Below, one piece after another: positions 56,072 through 64,000 of a stretch of 64,000 nt of DNA. The notes below the pieces were generated by a model. That model saw only the letters and a program-made list of their open reading frames with translations, was not told where the DNA came from and searched no databases. This DNA is from Neptunicella marina. GTDB taxonomy: Bacteria; Pseudomonadota; Gammaproteobacteria; Enterobacterales; Alteromonadaceae. Positions within the stretch are counted from its first letter, which is position 1; every line of letters begins with the position of its first letter. The DNA is taken from contig NZ_JACNEP010000011.1 of NCBI RefSeq assembly GCF_014270035.1, positions 49,495 to 113,494 of the forward strand, read 5' to 3'. Position numbers and translations under genes: made by a program.

Positions 56072-59000
56072 TTAAAAGCGATAAGTCACACCAGCGTACA
56101 TACGACGGCCGGTATAGTTGCCACTCAGCAAGCGGGCGCTAATATCATCACCATACTGTGAAAACGATTCTTCCTTGGTCAGGTTGATGACTGACGCACT
56201 AAGGATTAGATCTTCGGTAATGTTATAAGACGCGTTGACATCTATTTGCTGGTAAGGTCTGCCATACATGGTTAAACCATCATGCAATCCCAGACTGCGT
56301 TTACCACGGCGGTTAAAGGACGCACGCACACTGAAATCATCGTTTTCATAATAGGCTGAGAAGTTGATTTGATAATCTGAGCTGCCAATTAACGCCGATT
56401 CACCAATTTTGGTGCCGTCTACACTGACATCGGCCTGATTGGTATCGTTGTAGGTGTAGTTGGCGTTGATACCATAGCCGTTTTCAAATGCATGCTGAAT
56501 AAACACTTCCACCCCGCGAGAGGTGGCATTTGAGCCGTTGGCAATGGTTCTGAACGGACTAACCGTGATTTCACCCGCAGGAATAATCACATCACCTGTG
56601 GTGGGGTGGGTATATCCTTCGGTTGGACGTACTGAAGAAATCAGTAAGGGTACAATGAAGTTATCAACTTCCTTGTTAAATACGGCAATACCCACACCCG
56701 AGCCTTCACCGTAGTAATACTCCAGTGACAAGTCCGACTGAACGGATTCAAATGGTTCCAGCGCTTTGTTACCACCGCTGCCTGACCAGCCGACATCAAC
56801 CGGATTAAAACGAATGGTGGCACGGTCATCGGCGTATTCTTCTGAGATGTAAGTCAGACTTTCCTGACTACCCAAGTCACCAAATCCGGGTCTTGACATG
56901 GTTTTGGCAATGGAGCCACGTACAACCATATTTTCTGACATATCCCATACAATATTGAGGCTGGGTAACCATTGTTTGTTTGTCACTTCGCGCTCAATAA
57001 GGGTGAAAAAATCCAGAGAACGGTTATCACCAGAGGCGCTGGAAACGTTAACATCCTGGGTTTGTTCATAGAGTTCGTCATCGATATCATCCAGTAACAG
57101 AGTGATACGGTCGGTCGATGCCACTGTGCTGGTGGTTTCTACATAACGTAAACCAAAGTTCCCGCGAAAATCATTATGGGCAAAATCTGCCTGTAAATAA
57201 GCGGCAGTCACTTCTTCACCAATTTCATATACAGACTCAGGTTCTTTATTGGTGAACTTAACGTAGTTACTGGTGACAATATCGCGGTATGCGTCCCAGT
57301 TGATGGTGGGCATAATGTTGATATCAAAACCGGCAACGATATTGCCTTCACTTTTATCGTTGAGAATATCTTTGAAGTTTGGCATGCCGCCAATCCATTG
57401 ATACTGGTAGTCCTCAATCGGACCATCGTTAGGATCCAGTTCGCCGGCGTTGATTAAGTCAATACCTTCCTGCGTCAGGAAGTGGGTATTGTTAATCTCA
57501 CGGTGTAACTGCGCATCTCGGTATTTTACCCCTGCGCGCAGGGTCGTGATAAAACTCCAGTTAATATGATAATCAAGATCGATTTGTGCGTAGTCTTCTT
57601 CAATATCGCTATTTACATAACTTGAGAAGGTCGAGCCCGCATCCGGGTCGCCACCTACACCGGCTTTTAGGTTGGCTAACAATTTAGGATCGGCATAAAT
57701 TGATACTCTGTCACCCAAACGCCATCCGGCAAATGCGGCAGCATTGCGTAAAACCCCCGTTTCACTACGACTGGCAGGTTCGCCACTTTTATAGGCTGTA
57801 TTCCATGACTCAGATGGGCCACCTTCTGCTTCGGTATGCCCTACATTGACATGTAAATCGTAGTCATCGGTCTGATATTTAATTTCAAGATCAAGTGTGT
57901 CGGATGTATCTTTTTCACGCACATAACTGCCGGTAAACCAGGGGAACTCAAGGTTACCTTCAGTACCACTTGCGCCAATCGTGTAGTCCACTCCTGTGAC
58001 CATGTTACCGCTATTATCCAGATAAACATTGTTAACGAAATTAGCGTTGTTCTTCCACTCAGGCATTGAAAAACGTGAATTGGTCTGATCCTGACCCAGG
58101 GCAAAATGGAAGTAGTTCAGGGTTAATTGCAAATTATCCATTGGGGCATATTGCAGCGTTGCCTGGGCACCTTCACGAATACGTTCTTCTTTGAAAACCT
58201 GAGCACCAACAACCTGAGGTAACCAGGCTTCATAGACGTTACCATAGGCATCTTTAAGTGCAGGGAAGCGACGGGTACTGTTAGGGATTAAATTGCCTTT
58301 TCCATCGTAGGCGGGGGGAACTTCCAGTACCGGATCGTCATCGGCATCGGTTGCATAACGAATACCACCACCGCCAGATGCGTCACCCGTTAATGAACGG
58401 TTGGTACGTTTTTGGCGGGTATAACCTACTAAAAAGCCAAAATCCTCGTTTTCATTTTTCCATGAATAAATACCGCTCAGACTCGGCTCGAATTTTTCAG
58501 TGACATCGGCATAGGTATATTCAGCACTAACAATGCCCGAGTTTGCGTCTAAATCGAAAGGTTTGCGGCTATGTACAATGATGGTACCGCCCACACCACC
58601 TTCATCTAAGCGCGCTTCAGAGGATTTATGTACCTCAACTCGTTGTACCATAGTTGAAGGTAACATGGTGAAGTTAAATGAACGGTCAGGATTGCCAGGA
58701 GAAGATGCAATATAGTTACCGTTAAGCTGAGTAAAAGTAAGGCCTTCGGATAAACCGCGAATACTGACACCACTACCTTCACCACCGCTGCGTGTGATCA
58801 CAACCCCCGGCACACGCTGTAATGAGTCAGCGACGTTTTTGTCCGGAAATTTACCGATATCTTCTGCGGTAATTGCATCAACAATGGAGTTGGACAAACG
58901 TTTGATCGCAAGGTTTTCTGCCATACTGGCGCGAATACCACGTATCTCGATGGTCTCAACTTTTTGCTCTTCTGTTTGTGCCGATGGTGAATCGTTATTG

Positions 59001-59110
59001 TCTTGTGCATGGGCACAGGTAAAGACGGTTAAAAGCGCTAGGCTTACTGCTGACCGCTTAAATAACCTGATATTTTTATCAGGAATTGGCTTGTTATTAT
59101 TGGTCGTCAT
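56072..59110 (-). CDS. TonB-dependent receptor (TIGR01782-type)
   Basis: 1012 residues from ATG 59110 (GGAGAAAGGA upstream). Signal peptide to about CAHAQ, then the family hallmark ETIEIRGIRASMAENLAIKR...SNSIVDAITAEDIGKFPDKNVADSLQRVPGV, plug through about 190, and a barrel ending GRRMYAGVTYRF. This TonB-Xanth-Caul type often imports plant or algal glycans. Paired with the downstream discoidin lipoprotein. A palindromic operator (59198) lies in the 5' region. Confidence 0.9.
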   Translation of the reverse strand: MTTNNNKPIPDKNIRLFKRSAVSLALLTVFTCAHAQDNNDSPSAQTEEQKVETIEIRGIRASMAENLAIKRLSNSIVDAITAEDIGKFPDKNVADSLQRVPGVVITRSGGEGSGVSIRGLSEGLTFTQLNGNYIASSPGNPDRSFNFTMLPSTMVQRVEVHKSSEARLDEGGVGGTIIVHSRKPFDLDANSGIVSAEYTYADVTEKFEPSLSGIYSWKNENEDFGFLVGYTRQKRTNRSLTGDASGGGGIRYATDADDDPVLEVPPAYDGKGNLIPNSTRRFPALKDAYGNVYEAWLPQVVGAQVFKEERIREGAQATLQYAPMDNLQLTLNYFHFALGQDQTNSRFSMPEWKNNANFVNNVYLDNSGNMVTGVDYTIGASGTEGNLEFPWFTGSYVREKDTSDTLDLEIKYQTDDYDLHVNVGHTEAEGGPSESWNTAYKSGEPASRSETGVLRNAAAFAGWRLGDRVSIYADPKLLANLKAGVGGDPDAGSTFSSYVNSDIEEDYAQIDLDYHINWSFITTLRAGVKYRDAQLHREINNTHFLTQEGIDLINAGELDPNDGPIEDYQYQWIGGMPNFKDILNDKSEGNIVAGFDINIMPTINWDAYRDIVTSNYVKFTNKEPESVYEIGEEVTAAYLQADFAHNDFRGNFGLRYVETTSTVASTDRITLLLDDIDDELYEQTQDVNVSSASGDNRSLDFFTLIEREVTNKQWLPSLNIVWDMSENMVVRGSIAKTMSRPGFGDLGSQESLTYISEEYADDRATIRFNPVDVGWSGSGGNKALEPFESVQSDLSLEYYYGEGSGVGIAVFNKEVDNFIVPLLISSVRPTEGYTHPTTGDVIIPAGEITVSPFRTIANGSNATSRGVEVFIQHAFENGYGINANYTYNDTNQADVSVDGTKIGESALIGSSDYQINFSAYYENDDFSVRASFNRRGKRSLGLHDGLTMYGRPYQQIDVNASYNITEDLILSASVINLTKEESFSQYGDDISARLLSGNYTGRRMYAGVTYRF

Positions 59111-59122
59111 TCCTTTCTCCAT

Positions 59123-59575
59123 TTTATCTGAGGGTATAGTTTTACTGGGTGTTTCCTGGTTTTTACGCCTGTCACCGCTGCTGTATTGCTATTATTCATG
59201 ACAGCGATGTCATTTAATCGCCAGCTAAATAACCGGCGTTAATTAATTGTTAAAAATCATAAACGAGTCATTCATCAGACTGATAATAGAAATTCGGTTA
59301 ACAATGCAACAAAATCGGCTTTTGTTGATTAAAAAGTATCCCATCTGGTGTGGTGTTTTTTTGGCAGTTTTAAGCGATTTTATTACATAACTTATTGTTA
59401 TTTAATAATAAATTGGTATCGTTCCGAATTGATGGAAGTGGCAGTAAAAAATAAAAATCACGGCATTGCATATTTTATGTATCAGTCGTGAAACAAGGCC
59501 TGTGGCAGGTTATTGACGTGTGAAATTTTAGATAAACCGGCGAATTACTAAAAATCGTAATTCGCCAGTTGTTGC
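59123..59575. other. Upstream region of the TonB receptor gene
   Basis: About 450 bp between the receptor start and the stop of the PAS-AraC gene. It holds the ATGACA-type palindrome; I see no ORF. The rest is AT-rich and probably contains the receptor promoter. Confidence 0.5.
59198..59213. promoter_or_regulatory. ATGACA-GCGA-TGTCAT palindromic operator
   Basis: A perfect 6-4-6 palindrome about 90 nt upstream of the receptor start, of the type bound by LacI-family sugar repressors. No lacI gene is seen in the window; the PAS-AraC protein is the other candidate. Confidence 0.5.
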
Positions 59576-60298
59576 TTAGTTGCTTAATTGTTTGCTGAAA
59601 TAACTTGGGCCGGAAAATCCACATTGGTAAGCAATTTCACCAACAGGCAGCGATGTTTCAATCAGCAAGCGTCTGGCATTTTCCAGTCGGGTTTCATTAA
59701 TAAACTGATTGGGTGTTTTAGCCAGATATTTTTTAAAACGCCGCTCCAGAGCGCTAACCGACAAGTGAGCTAAATCTGCCAGTTTCTCGATGGTGATATT
59801 GGTGTAGTAGTGCTCACGAATGTATTTTACCGGTGCTTCAATGGCATTGACATTGAGAAGGGTTTTTGAGGTTTTTTCCAAATGGCGGGTAATGCCCAGT
59901 GTGCCGATAATGTTGCCTTTGGCATCGGTTAAAATGCGTTTGGATGTGGAAAACCAGCCAAGCTCGCCTGAGCTGGTGTGGTTAAGTTCAAGTCTGTCAG
60001 TTACCTGATGTCCGGCTAGCACCCGTTCATCATCCGACACAAATTGATGCGCCATATGCTGAGGTGAAAAATCATAATCTGTTTTATTTAACACCTGCTC
60101 CAGATGCTTAAATCCCTGATGTTGCACAAATTCTGTATTGGCATATACGATCCTGCTTTGTGTATCTTTTACCCAAAAAAGAATATCCGGAAGCAAATCA
60201 AAGGCGGCAATTATTTTTTGTACACCGGCTTGCTGAAGCAGTTCATGTTCCGTCACGTTCAACTTATCCTCACTGTTGGATATCAATGTTGTTCTCAT
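59576..60298 (-). CDS. PAS-domain AraC-family regulator with short C-terminus
   Basis: 240 residues. A PAS domain at about 25-130 (FDLLPDILFWVKDTQSRIVYAN, FSTSKRILTDAKGNIIGTLGITR), then an AraC helix-turn-helix (ITIEKLADLAHLSVSALERRFKKYLAKTPNQFI, LPVGEIAYQCGFSGPSYFSKQLSN). The protein stops at YFSKQLSN, missing the usual last ~10-15 residues with the G-x-x-P motif. It is adjacent to both the receptor locus and the divergent dehydrogenase operon, so it likely regulates one or both. Confidence 0.82.
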   Translation of the reverse strand: MRTTLISNSEDKLNVTEHELLQQAGVQKIIAAFDLLPDILFWVKDTQSRIVYANTEFVQHQGFKHLEQVLNKTDYDFSPQHMAHQFVSDDERVLAGHQVTDRLELNHTSSGELGWFSTSKRILTDAKGNIIGTLGITRHLEKTSKTLLNVNAIEAPVKYIREHYYTNITIEKLADLAHLSVSALERRFKKYLAKTPNQFINETRLENARRLLIETSLPVGEIAYQCGFSGPSYFSKQLSN

Positions 60299-60695
60299 TA
60301 TATAAACGCCGATTTTGTTGTATTGTCAACCGAATTTCTAATAGTACCCATAAAGATGCTGGGGGTATGATGGCTGCTGATTATCGGTTAAATTAACAAT
60401 TTATATACATATTTCTGCTTAAAAAGAAAGCAAATAATCATCAAATTTAAGACTTAAGATATTGTATATAAAGAATATTTTCAATATTCGATAATCGGCT
60501 TTTTCAGGATGCATAACTTATTTATGGCTGTTCTATGGAAGGTCGAAGTCAAAAGCATTTTAATATGTGTTAAAAGTGGCTACGCCAATATATTTGCATT
60601 TTAAAAGGGGGATTTCCCCCGGTTTTACTGGTGCCATTGTTGGGTTTTTATGGCTGCCAGCATTTATTAAGACCAGAGAGAATAAGGGGAACACA
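60299..60695. other. Divergent promoter region of the PAS-AraC and DUF1080 genes
   Basis: About 400 bp, AT-rich, presumably carrying two promoters and a regulator site. A GGGGG-ATTT-CCCCC hairpin at 60607-60620 sits in the probable leader of the DUF1080 operon. Confidence 0.5.
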
Positions 60696-61391
60696 ATGTT
60701 AAAGGGCATCAAATCCGGTGTCTGTATGGCGGCTTTACTGCTCGCGGTACAGGCAAACGCTGCAGATAACCAGCTAACTGCCAGTGAAAAACAAGCAGGT
60801 TGGTCATTATTGTTTGACGGCAAAGATATGTCGCAATGGCGTAATTTTAAAAGTGAAACACTGAGTCCAAAGTGGAAGATTCAGGATGGTGCGATGACGC
60901 TCGCTGAAAAAGGGGCAGGGGATATTCTTACCAAGGCCAGTTATAAAAACTTTGAACTGCAACTGGACTGGAAAATTGCGATAGCCGGAAACAGCGGTAT
61001 TTTTTTTCTGGTAGATGAAACCGGTCACGCGATCTACTCCCATGCGCCCGAAATCCAGATTTTGGATAATGAGCGCCATTCAGACAATAAAATTGATTCG
61101 CATTTATCGGGCTCTTTGTACGATATGGTGGCATCGCCCGTTAGTTCTCAAAAACAAGCGGGTGAGTGGAATCATGTTGTTATTAAAGTCAAAGATTCAC
61201 ATCTGGTGATTACGCAAAATGATGTGGTTACTACCAGTATCGTCATTGGCAGTACTACCTGGAATAACCTGGTGGCGAGCAGTAAATTTGCCAATTGGCA
61301 GGGGTTTGCCGTCAAAGATTCGGGTCATATTGGATTGCAGGATCACGGTGATCAGGTATGGTTTAAAAACATAAAAATCAGGGAGCTTTAA
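60696..61391 (+). CDS. Exported DUF1080 (3-keto-disaccharide hydrolase-like) protein
   Basis: 231 residues from ATG 60696 (AAGGGGA upstream). Signal peptide to about QANAAD; then the beta-sandwich DUF1080 fold with GWSLLFDGKDMSQWRNF, GAGDILTKASYKNFELQLDWKI, NSGIFFLVDE, HAPEIQILDNERH and GHIGLQDHGDQVWFKNIKIREL. DUF1080 members have been described as 3-keto-glycoside hydrolases. It leads a tight operon with a GMC oxidoreductase (1-nt gap), which fits oxidation at C3 and cleavage of the keto-sugar (inference). Confidence 0.85.
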   Translation: MLKGIKSGVCMAALLLAVQANAADNQLTASEKQAGWSLLFDGKDMSQWRNFKSETLSPKWKIQDGAMTLAEKGAGDILTKASYKNFELQLDWKIAIAGNSGIFFLVDETGHAIYSHAPEIQILDNERHSDNKIDSHLSGSLYDMVASPVSSQKQAGEWNHVVIKVKDSHLVITQNDVVTTSIVIGSTTWNNLVASSKFANWQGFAVKDSGHIGLQDHGDQVWFKNIKIREL

Positions 61392-61392
61392 G

Positions 61393-63072
61393 ATGGCTAA
61401 GTTCGAACACAAAGTACTGGTTGTTGGCTCAGGCGCCGGTGGCGCCATGGCTGCTTATACGCTGGCAAATGCCGGGCATAAAGTATTGATGCTGGAAGCT
61501 GGACGTAATTACGATCCTAAAACCGAAACGCCGATGTTTAAAACCAACGGTGAAGCCCCTTTAATGGGATCGGGTAATAAAGATAAAAACTTTGGCTTTT
61601 ATGATGCCACAGTTGATGGTGGCTGGCAGGTACCTGACGAACCATATACCAGCGCCAAAGATTCAGATTTTTTATGGTGGCGTGCGCGTATGTTAGGCGG
61701 ACGCACTAACCACTGGGGTCGCTATTCGCTGCGTTTTAGCCAACACGACTTTAAAGGCAAAAGCCGTGATGGATTAGGCGCTGACTGGCCTTTTAACTAT
61801 GACGATATCGCGCCCTGGTATGATAAAACAGAAGAAATCGTTGGGGTATGTGGTATTAATGCAGATCATGACGATATGCCCCCCTCGTCCGACGGTATTT
61901 TGCAGCCCCCCCCTAAACCACGTATACCTGAGTTGTTGATGGCTGCGGCTGCGAAAAAACATGGCATTACTGCTTTGCCCATGCACAGAGCCGTTCTGAC
62001 CAGACCAAAAGATATTCGGGCTGCGTGTTTTTATGCCACCCCATGTGGTCATGGTTGTTCAATAGGCGCTGCATTCCAGACCACGACCTCGCTCATTCCT
62101 CTGGCGAAACAAACCGGAAATCTGGAAGTGATTACTGATGCCATGGTGCGTTCAGTGAATACCGATGAAAACGGTAAAGTTGTTGGCGTAACTTATGTGG
62201 ATAAGAGCACAGGTGAAGATCAGACGCTTACGGCACAAGTGGTTATTTTGGCAGCCAGCGCCTGTGAATCCGCACGTATTCTGCTTAATTCCAGGAGTAA
62301 AAAATTCCCTAAAGGGTTGGCCAACTCAAGTGGGCAGGTAGGTCGTAACTTAATGGATTCTACCGGCGCCTGGTTAGGTGGGTTGATTCCTGCGTTAAAA
62401 GGACGTCCCCGTTATAACGAAGACGGTCATACTGCCAATCACTTATTTATTCCGTGGTGGGGCCATAAAGCACAGGAAAAAGGAGAACTGGAATTCCCTC
62501 GTGGTTACCATTTTGAGGTAGGAAGTGGATTTGGTCAGCCTGGCGCTTGGGTCTCCGGTGATATTGACGGTTACGGGGTTAAACTAAAAGAGCAAATCCG
62601 TGAACATTACGGTGCTTACATCGGATTCGCCTTGCGCGGTGAGATGTTACCCAATCCGAACTCCTATATGGAAATCGATGAAAGTGTGAAAGATAAATGG
62701 GGTATTCCGGTAGCCAAATTCCATTTCAAATGGTCTGATCATGAACTAAAACAAATTGAACATGGATTAAAAACCGCCAAACAACTGCTGGAAACAATGG
62801 GGGCAGAAGTGGGGGAATTACCTCCTGCGGAAAAAGCGATTTCCAAAGGTGGAGAAATTATCCATGAAGTGGGTACAACACGTATGGGAAGCTCACCTGA
62901 AGATTCAGTATGTAACCAATGGGGACAGACCTGGGATTGCGATAATTTGTTTGTGATGGATGCCGGTGTCTTTGCCTCCAATCCACACAAAAACTGTACT
63001 CTAACCATTATGACGCTGGCAATGCGTAATTCTTCCTGGTTGGCGCAGCAGCTGGATAAAGGAGTGATTTAA
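61393..63072 (+). CDS. GMC-family FAD oxidoreductase (glucoside 3-dehydrogenase-like)
   Basis: 559 residues, no signal peptide of its own. FAD dinucleotide motif VVGSGAGGAMAAYTLANAGHKVLMLEAG, the GMC loop GGRTNHWGRYSLRF, and C-terminal catalytic GTTRMG ... ASNPHKNCTLT. With a Tat-type subunit 3 gene 1 nt downstream, it matches the two-part sugar dehydrogenases (gluconate 2-dehydrogenase, glucoside 3-dehydrogenase), the large subunit riding out with the small one. Substrate not proven. Confidence 0.85.
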   Translation: MAKFEHKVLVVGSGAGGAMAAYTLANAGHKVLMLEAGRNYDPKTETPMFKTNGEAPLMGSGNKDKNFGFYDATVDGGWQVPDEPYTSAKDSDFLWWRARMLGGRTNHWGRYSLRFSQHDFKGKSRDGLGADWPFNYDDIAPWYDKTEEIVGVCGINADHDDMPPSSDGILQPPPKPRIPELLMAAAAKKHGITALPMHRAVLTRPKDIRAACFYATPCGHGCSIGAAFQTTTSLIPLAKQTGNLEVITDAMVRSVNTDENGKVVGVTYVDKSTGEDQTLTAQVVILAASACESARILLNSRSKKFPKGLANSSGQVGRNLMDSTGAWLGGLIPALKGRPRYNEDGHTANHLFIPWWGHKAQEKGELEFPRGYHFEVGSGFGQPGAWVSGDIDGYGVKLKEQIREHYGAYIGFALRGEMLPNPNSYMEIDESVKDKWGIPVAKFHFKWSDHELKQIEHGLKTAKQLLETMGAEVGELPPAEKAISKGGEIIHEVGTTRMGSSPEDSVCNQWGQTWDCDNLFVMDAGVFASNPHKNCTLTIMTLAMRNSSWLAQQLDKGVI

Positions 63073-63073
63073 T

Positions 63074-63820
63074 ATGAAAGATCATGAAACCTACACGTAT
63101 AAACCGGGTATGACCCGCCGTGAATCATTAAAATGGCTGGGATTAATTGCAGCGGGTACCTCAGTAGCCACCATGACGGCCTGTAGCCCTGCTAAAGACG
63201 TTGTAACCGGTGGCAGTGCGGGTCACTGGCCGGATTTGGATATTAAACCTGTTACAGCAAAAGGTTATGGAACCGATCCTAATATGGTGGTGCCGCCTGA
63301 ATCACCCTGGCCACGCACACTGAATCAGCAACAACTGACACTGGTGGCAATTTTGTCTGACATTATCGTTCCCAGAGAGGGCAGTGTGCCTTCTGCTACT
63401 GAAGTGAATGTACCTGATGTTATCGATGAGTGGGTTAGCGCACCTTATGATGGTCAGCAGCGCGATCGTGTAACCATTTTGCATGGTTTAGCCTGGATTG
63501 ATGATGAAGCTAATTTACGCTTTAAAAAGCCTTTTGCTACTTTGGATAAAAGCCAGCAAACCGCAATTATTGATGATATTGCTTATCGAACCAAAGAAAA
63601 AGACGAAGAATTCGGTCGTGCCCGTAAAGCATTCGCACGCTTAAAACAACTCGTGCTGGCTGCGTTTTTCTGTTCGCCTCAGGGTCATAAAGATATTGGA
63701 TATATGGGAAATGTGGCAATCGCTGGTGACTACCCGGGACCAACGGATGAAGCCCGGGCGCACTTAGATGGTGTATTAAAAGATCTGGGTCTGAGTGAAT
63801 TTGCGTATCAGGAAAGCTGA
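63074..63820 (+). CDS. Gluconate 2-dehydrogenase subunit 3-like Tat protein
   Basis: 248 residues. N-terminal twin-arginine signal TRRESLKWLGLIAAGTSVATMTACS, possibly also a lipobox at ACS. The body (LNQQQLTLVAILSDIIVPREG...VPDVIDEWVSAPYDG...FFCSPQGHKDIGYMGN) matches the Gluconate_2-dh3 family, which helps assemble and export the FAD subunit. Located 1 nt after the GMC gene. Confidence 0.88.
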   Translation: MKDHETYTYKPGMTRRESLKWLGLIAAGTSVATMTACSPAKDVVTGGSAGHWPDLDIKPVTAKGYGTDPNMVVPPESPWPRTLNQQQLTLVAILSDIIVPREGSVPSATEVNVPDVIDEWVSAPYDGQQRDRVTILHGLAWIDDEANLRFKKPFATLDKSQQTAIIDDIAYRTKEKDEEFGRARKAFARLKQLVLAAFFCSPQGHKDIGYMGNVAIAGDYPGPTDEARAHLDGVLKDLGLSEFAYQES

Positions 63821-63833
63821 TTTTGCTTTAATT

Positions 63834-63863
63834 AAAAAAGCCGGGTTGAGTCCCGGCTTTTTT
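63834..63863 (+). terminator. Terminator after the dehydrogenase operon
   Basis: AAAAAAGCCGGG, TTGAGT, CCCGGCTTTTTT: 12-bp arms with a T-run, 14 nt after the last stop. Confidence 0.92.
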
Positions 63864-63871
63864 GTATCGAA

Positions 63872-64000
63872 TGTCCCGTCCTGAAATACGTTGACATAAA
63901 GAGGACTTCTTTATGACAACAGCAACTAATTCAAATCGTAAGCGTACTCAACGCGATTACACGATGGCTTTTAAATTAGGGGTCGTAGCACGTGTTGAAA
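63872..64000 (+). mobile_element. Left end of an IS3-like insertion sequence, cut by window edge
   Basis: Starts with TGTCCCGTCCTGAAATACG, which looks like an IS terminal inverted repeat beginning with TG, followed by a transposase start. The right end is outside the window. Confidence 0.6.
63913..64000 (+). CDS. IS3-family OrfA transposase, N-terminal fragment
   Basis: 29 codons visible, open at the window edge. ATG 63913, with GAGGA upstream, opens a basic N-terminus including KRTQRDYTMAFKLGVV, matching the helix-turn-helix start of IS3-type OrfA proteins. Confidence 0.65.
   Translation, partial: MTTATNSNRKRTQRDYTMAFKLGVVARVE

Overview
The window reads as a chromosomal segment of a marine-type gammaproteobacterium, most likely in or near the Alteromonadales. 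The conserved blocks ygfZ/sdhE-ygfX, nadB/rpoE-rseABC-lepA-lepB-rnc-era, ytjB/serB and fldB/xerD-dsbC-recJ are gammaproteobacterial. Long TonB-dependent receptors, a PEP-CTERM protein, YuxH-type EAL-HDOD proteins and a LytS/LytTR pair beside a receptor fit that group. Genus cannot be decided by eye. No tRNA, rRNA or CRISPR array was seen.

Layout. 1-23 kb is mostly core: argS (5' cut by the window edge), an EAL-HDOD protein, prfB with its programmed +1 frameshift, lysS, a glyoxalase-like gene behind a SoxR-like promoter with a 25-codon leader ORF, slyD, ygfZ, sdhE-ygfX, a MaoC-like protein, nadB, the sigma-E operon, lepA-lepB-rnc-era, then pdxH and yjjV, and ytjB/serB. 22-28 kb holds a PEP-CTERM protein and the xylose genes xylA, xylB and divergent xylR, followed by a DUF1653 gene. 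28-31 kb is an accessory island: three small genes separated by integron attC sites, with no integrase visible (a CALIN), flanked by a family of roughly 240-280 bp palindromic repeats and a run of short hairpins.

31-41 kb carries an S41 peptidase with a MarR regulator, a Fur-box-preceded membrane pair (small polytopic protein plus PepSY protein), a large Oar-like TonB receptor, a LytS/LytTR two-component pair and a PLP dehydratase. 41-53 kb has trmN6, a beta-carbonic anhydrase, fldB, a second EAL-HDOD protein, xerD-dsbC-recJ, a BenE transporter with its GntR regulator, an ArsC-like protein, a DUF3859 protein, a periplasmic binding protein and tdk.

53-64 kb looks like a sugar-acquisition and oxidation locus. 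A TonB receptor is followed by a lipoprotein with four tandem discoidin-like repeats, then a PAS-AraC regulator with an unusually short C-terminus. Divergent from that regulator is a three-gene operon: exported DUF1080 protein, GMC oxidoreductase and a Tat-type gluconate-2-dehydrogenase subunit-3-like protein. I infer import of a glycoside and 3-keto-sugar chemistry. The window ends inside an IS3-like element.

The most interesting items are the integrase-less cassette array with its covarying palindromic repeats, the GGA-loop hairpin cluster, the putative 3-keto-glycoside locus, and the SoxR-like promoter with its leader ORF.
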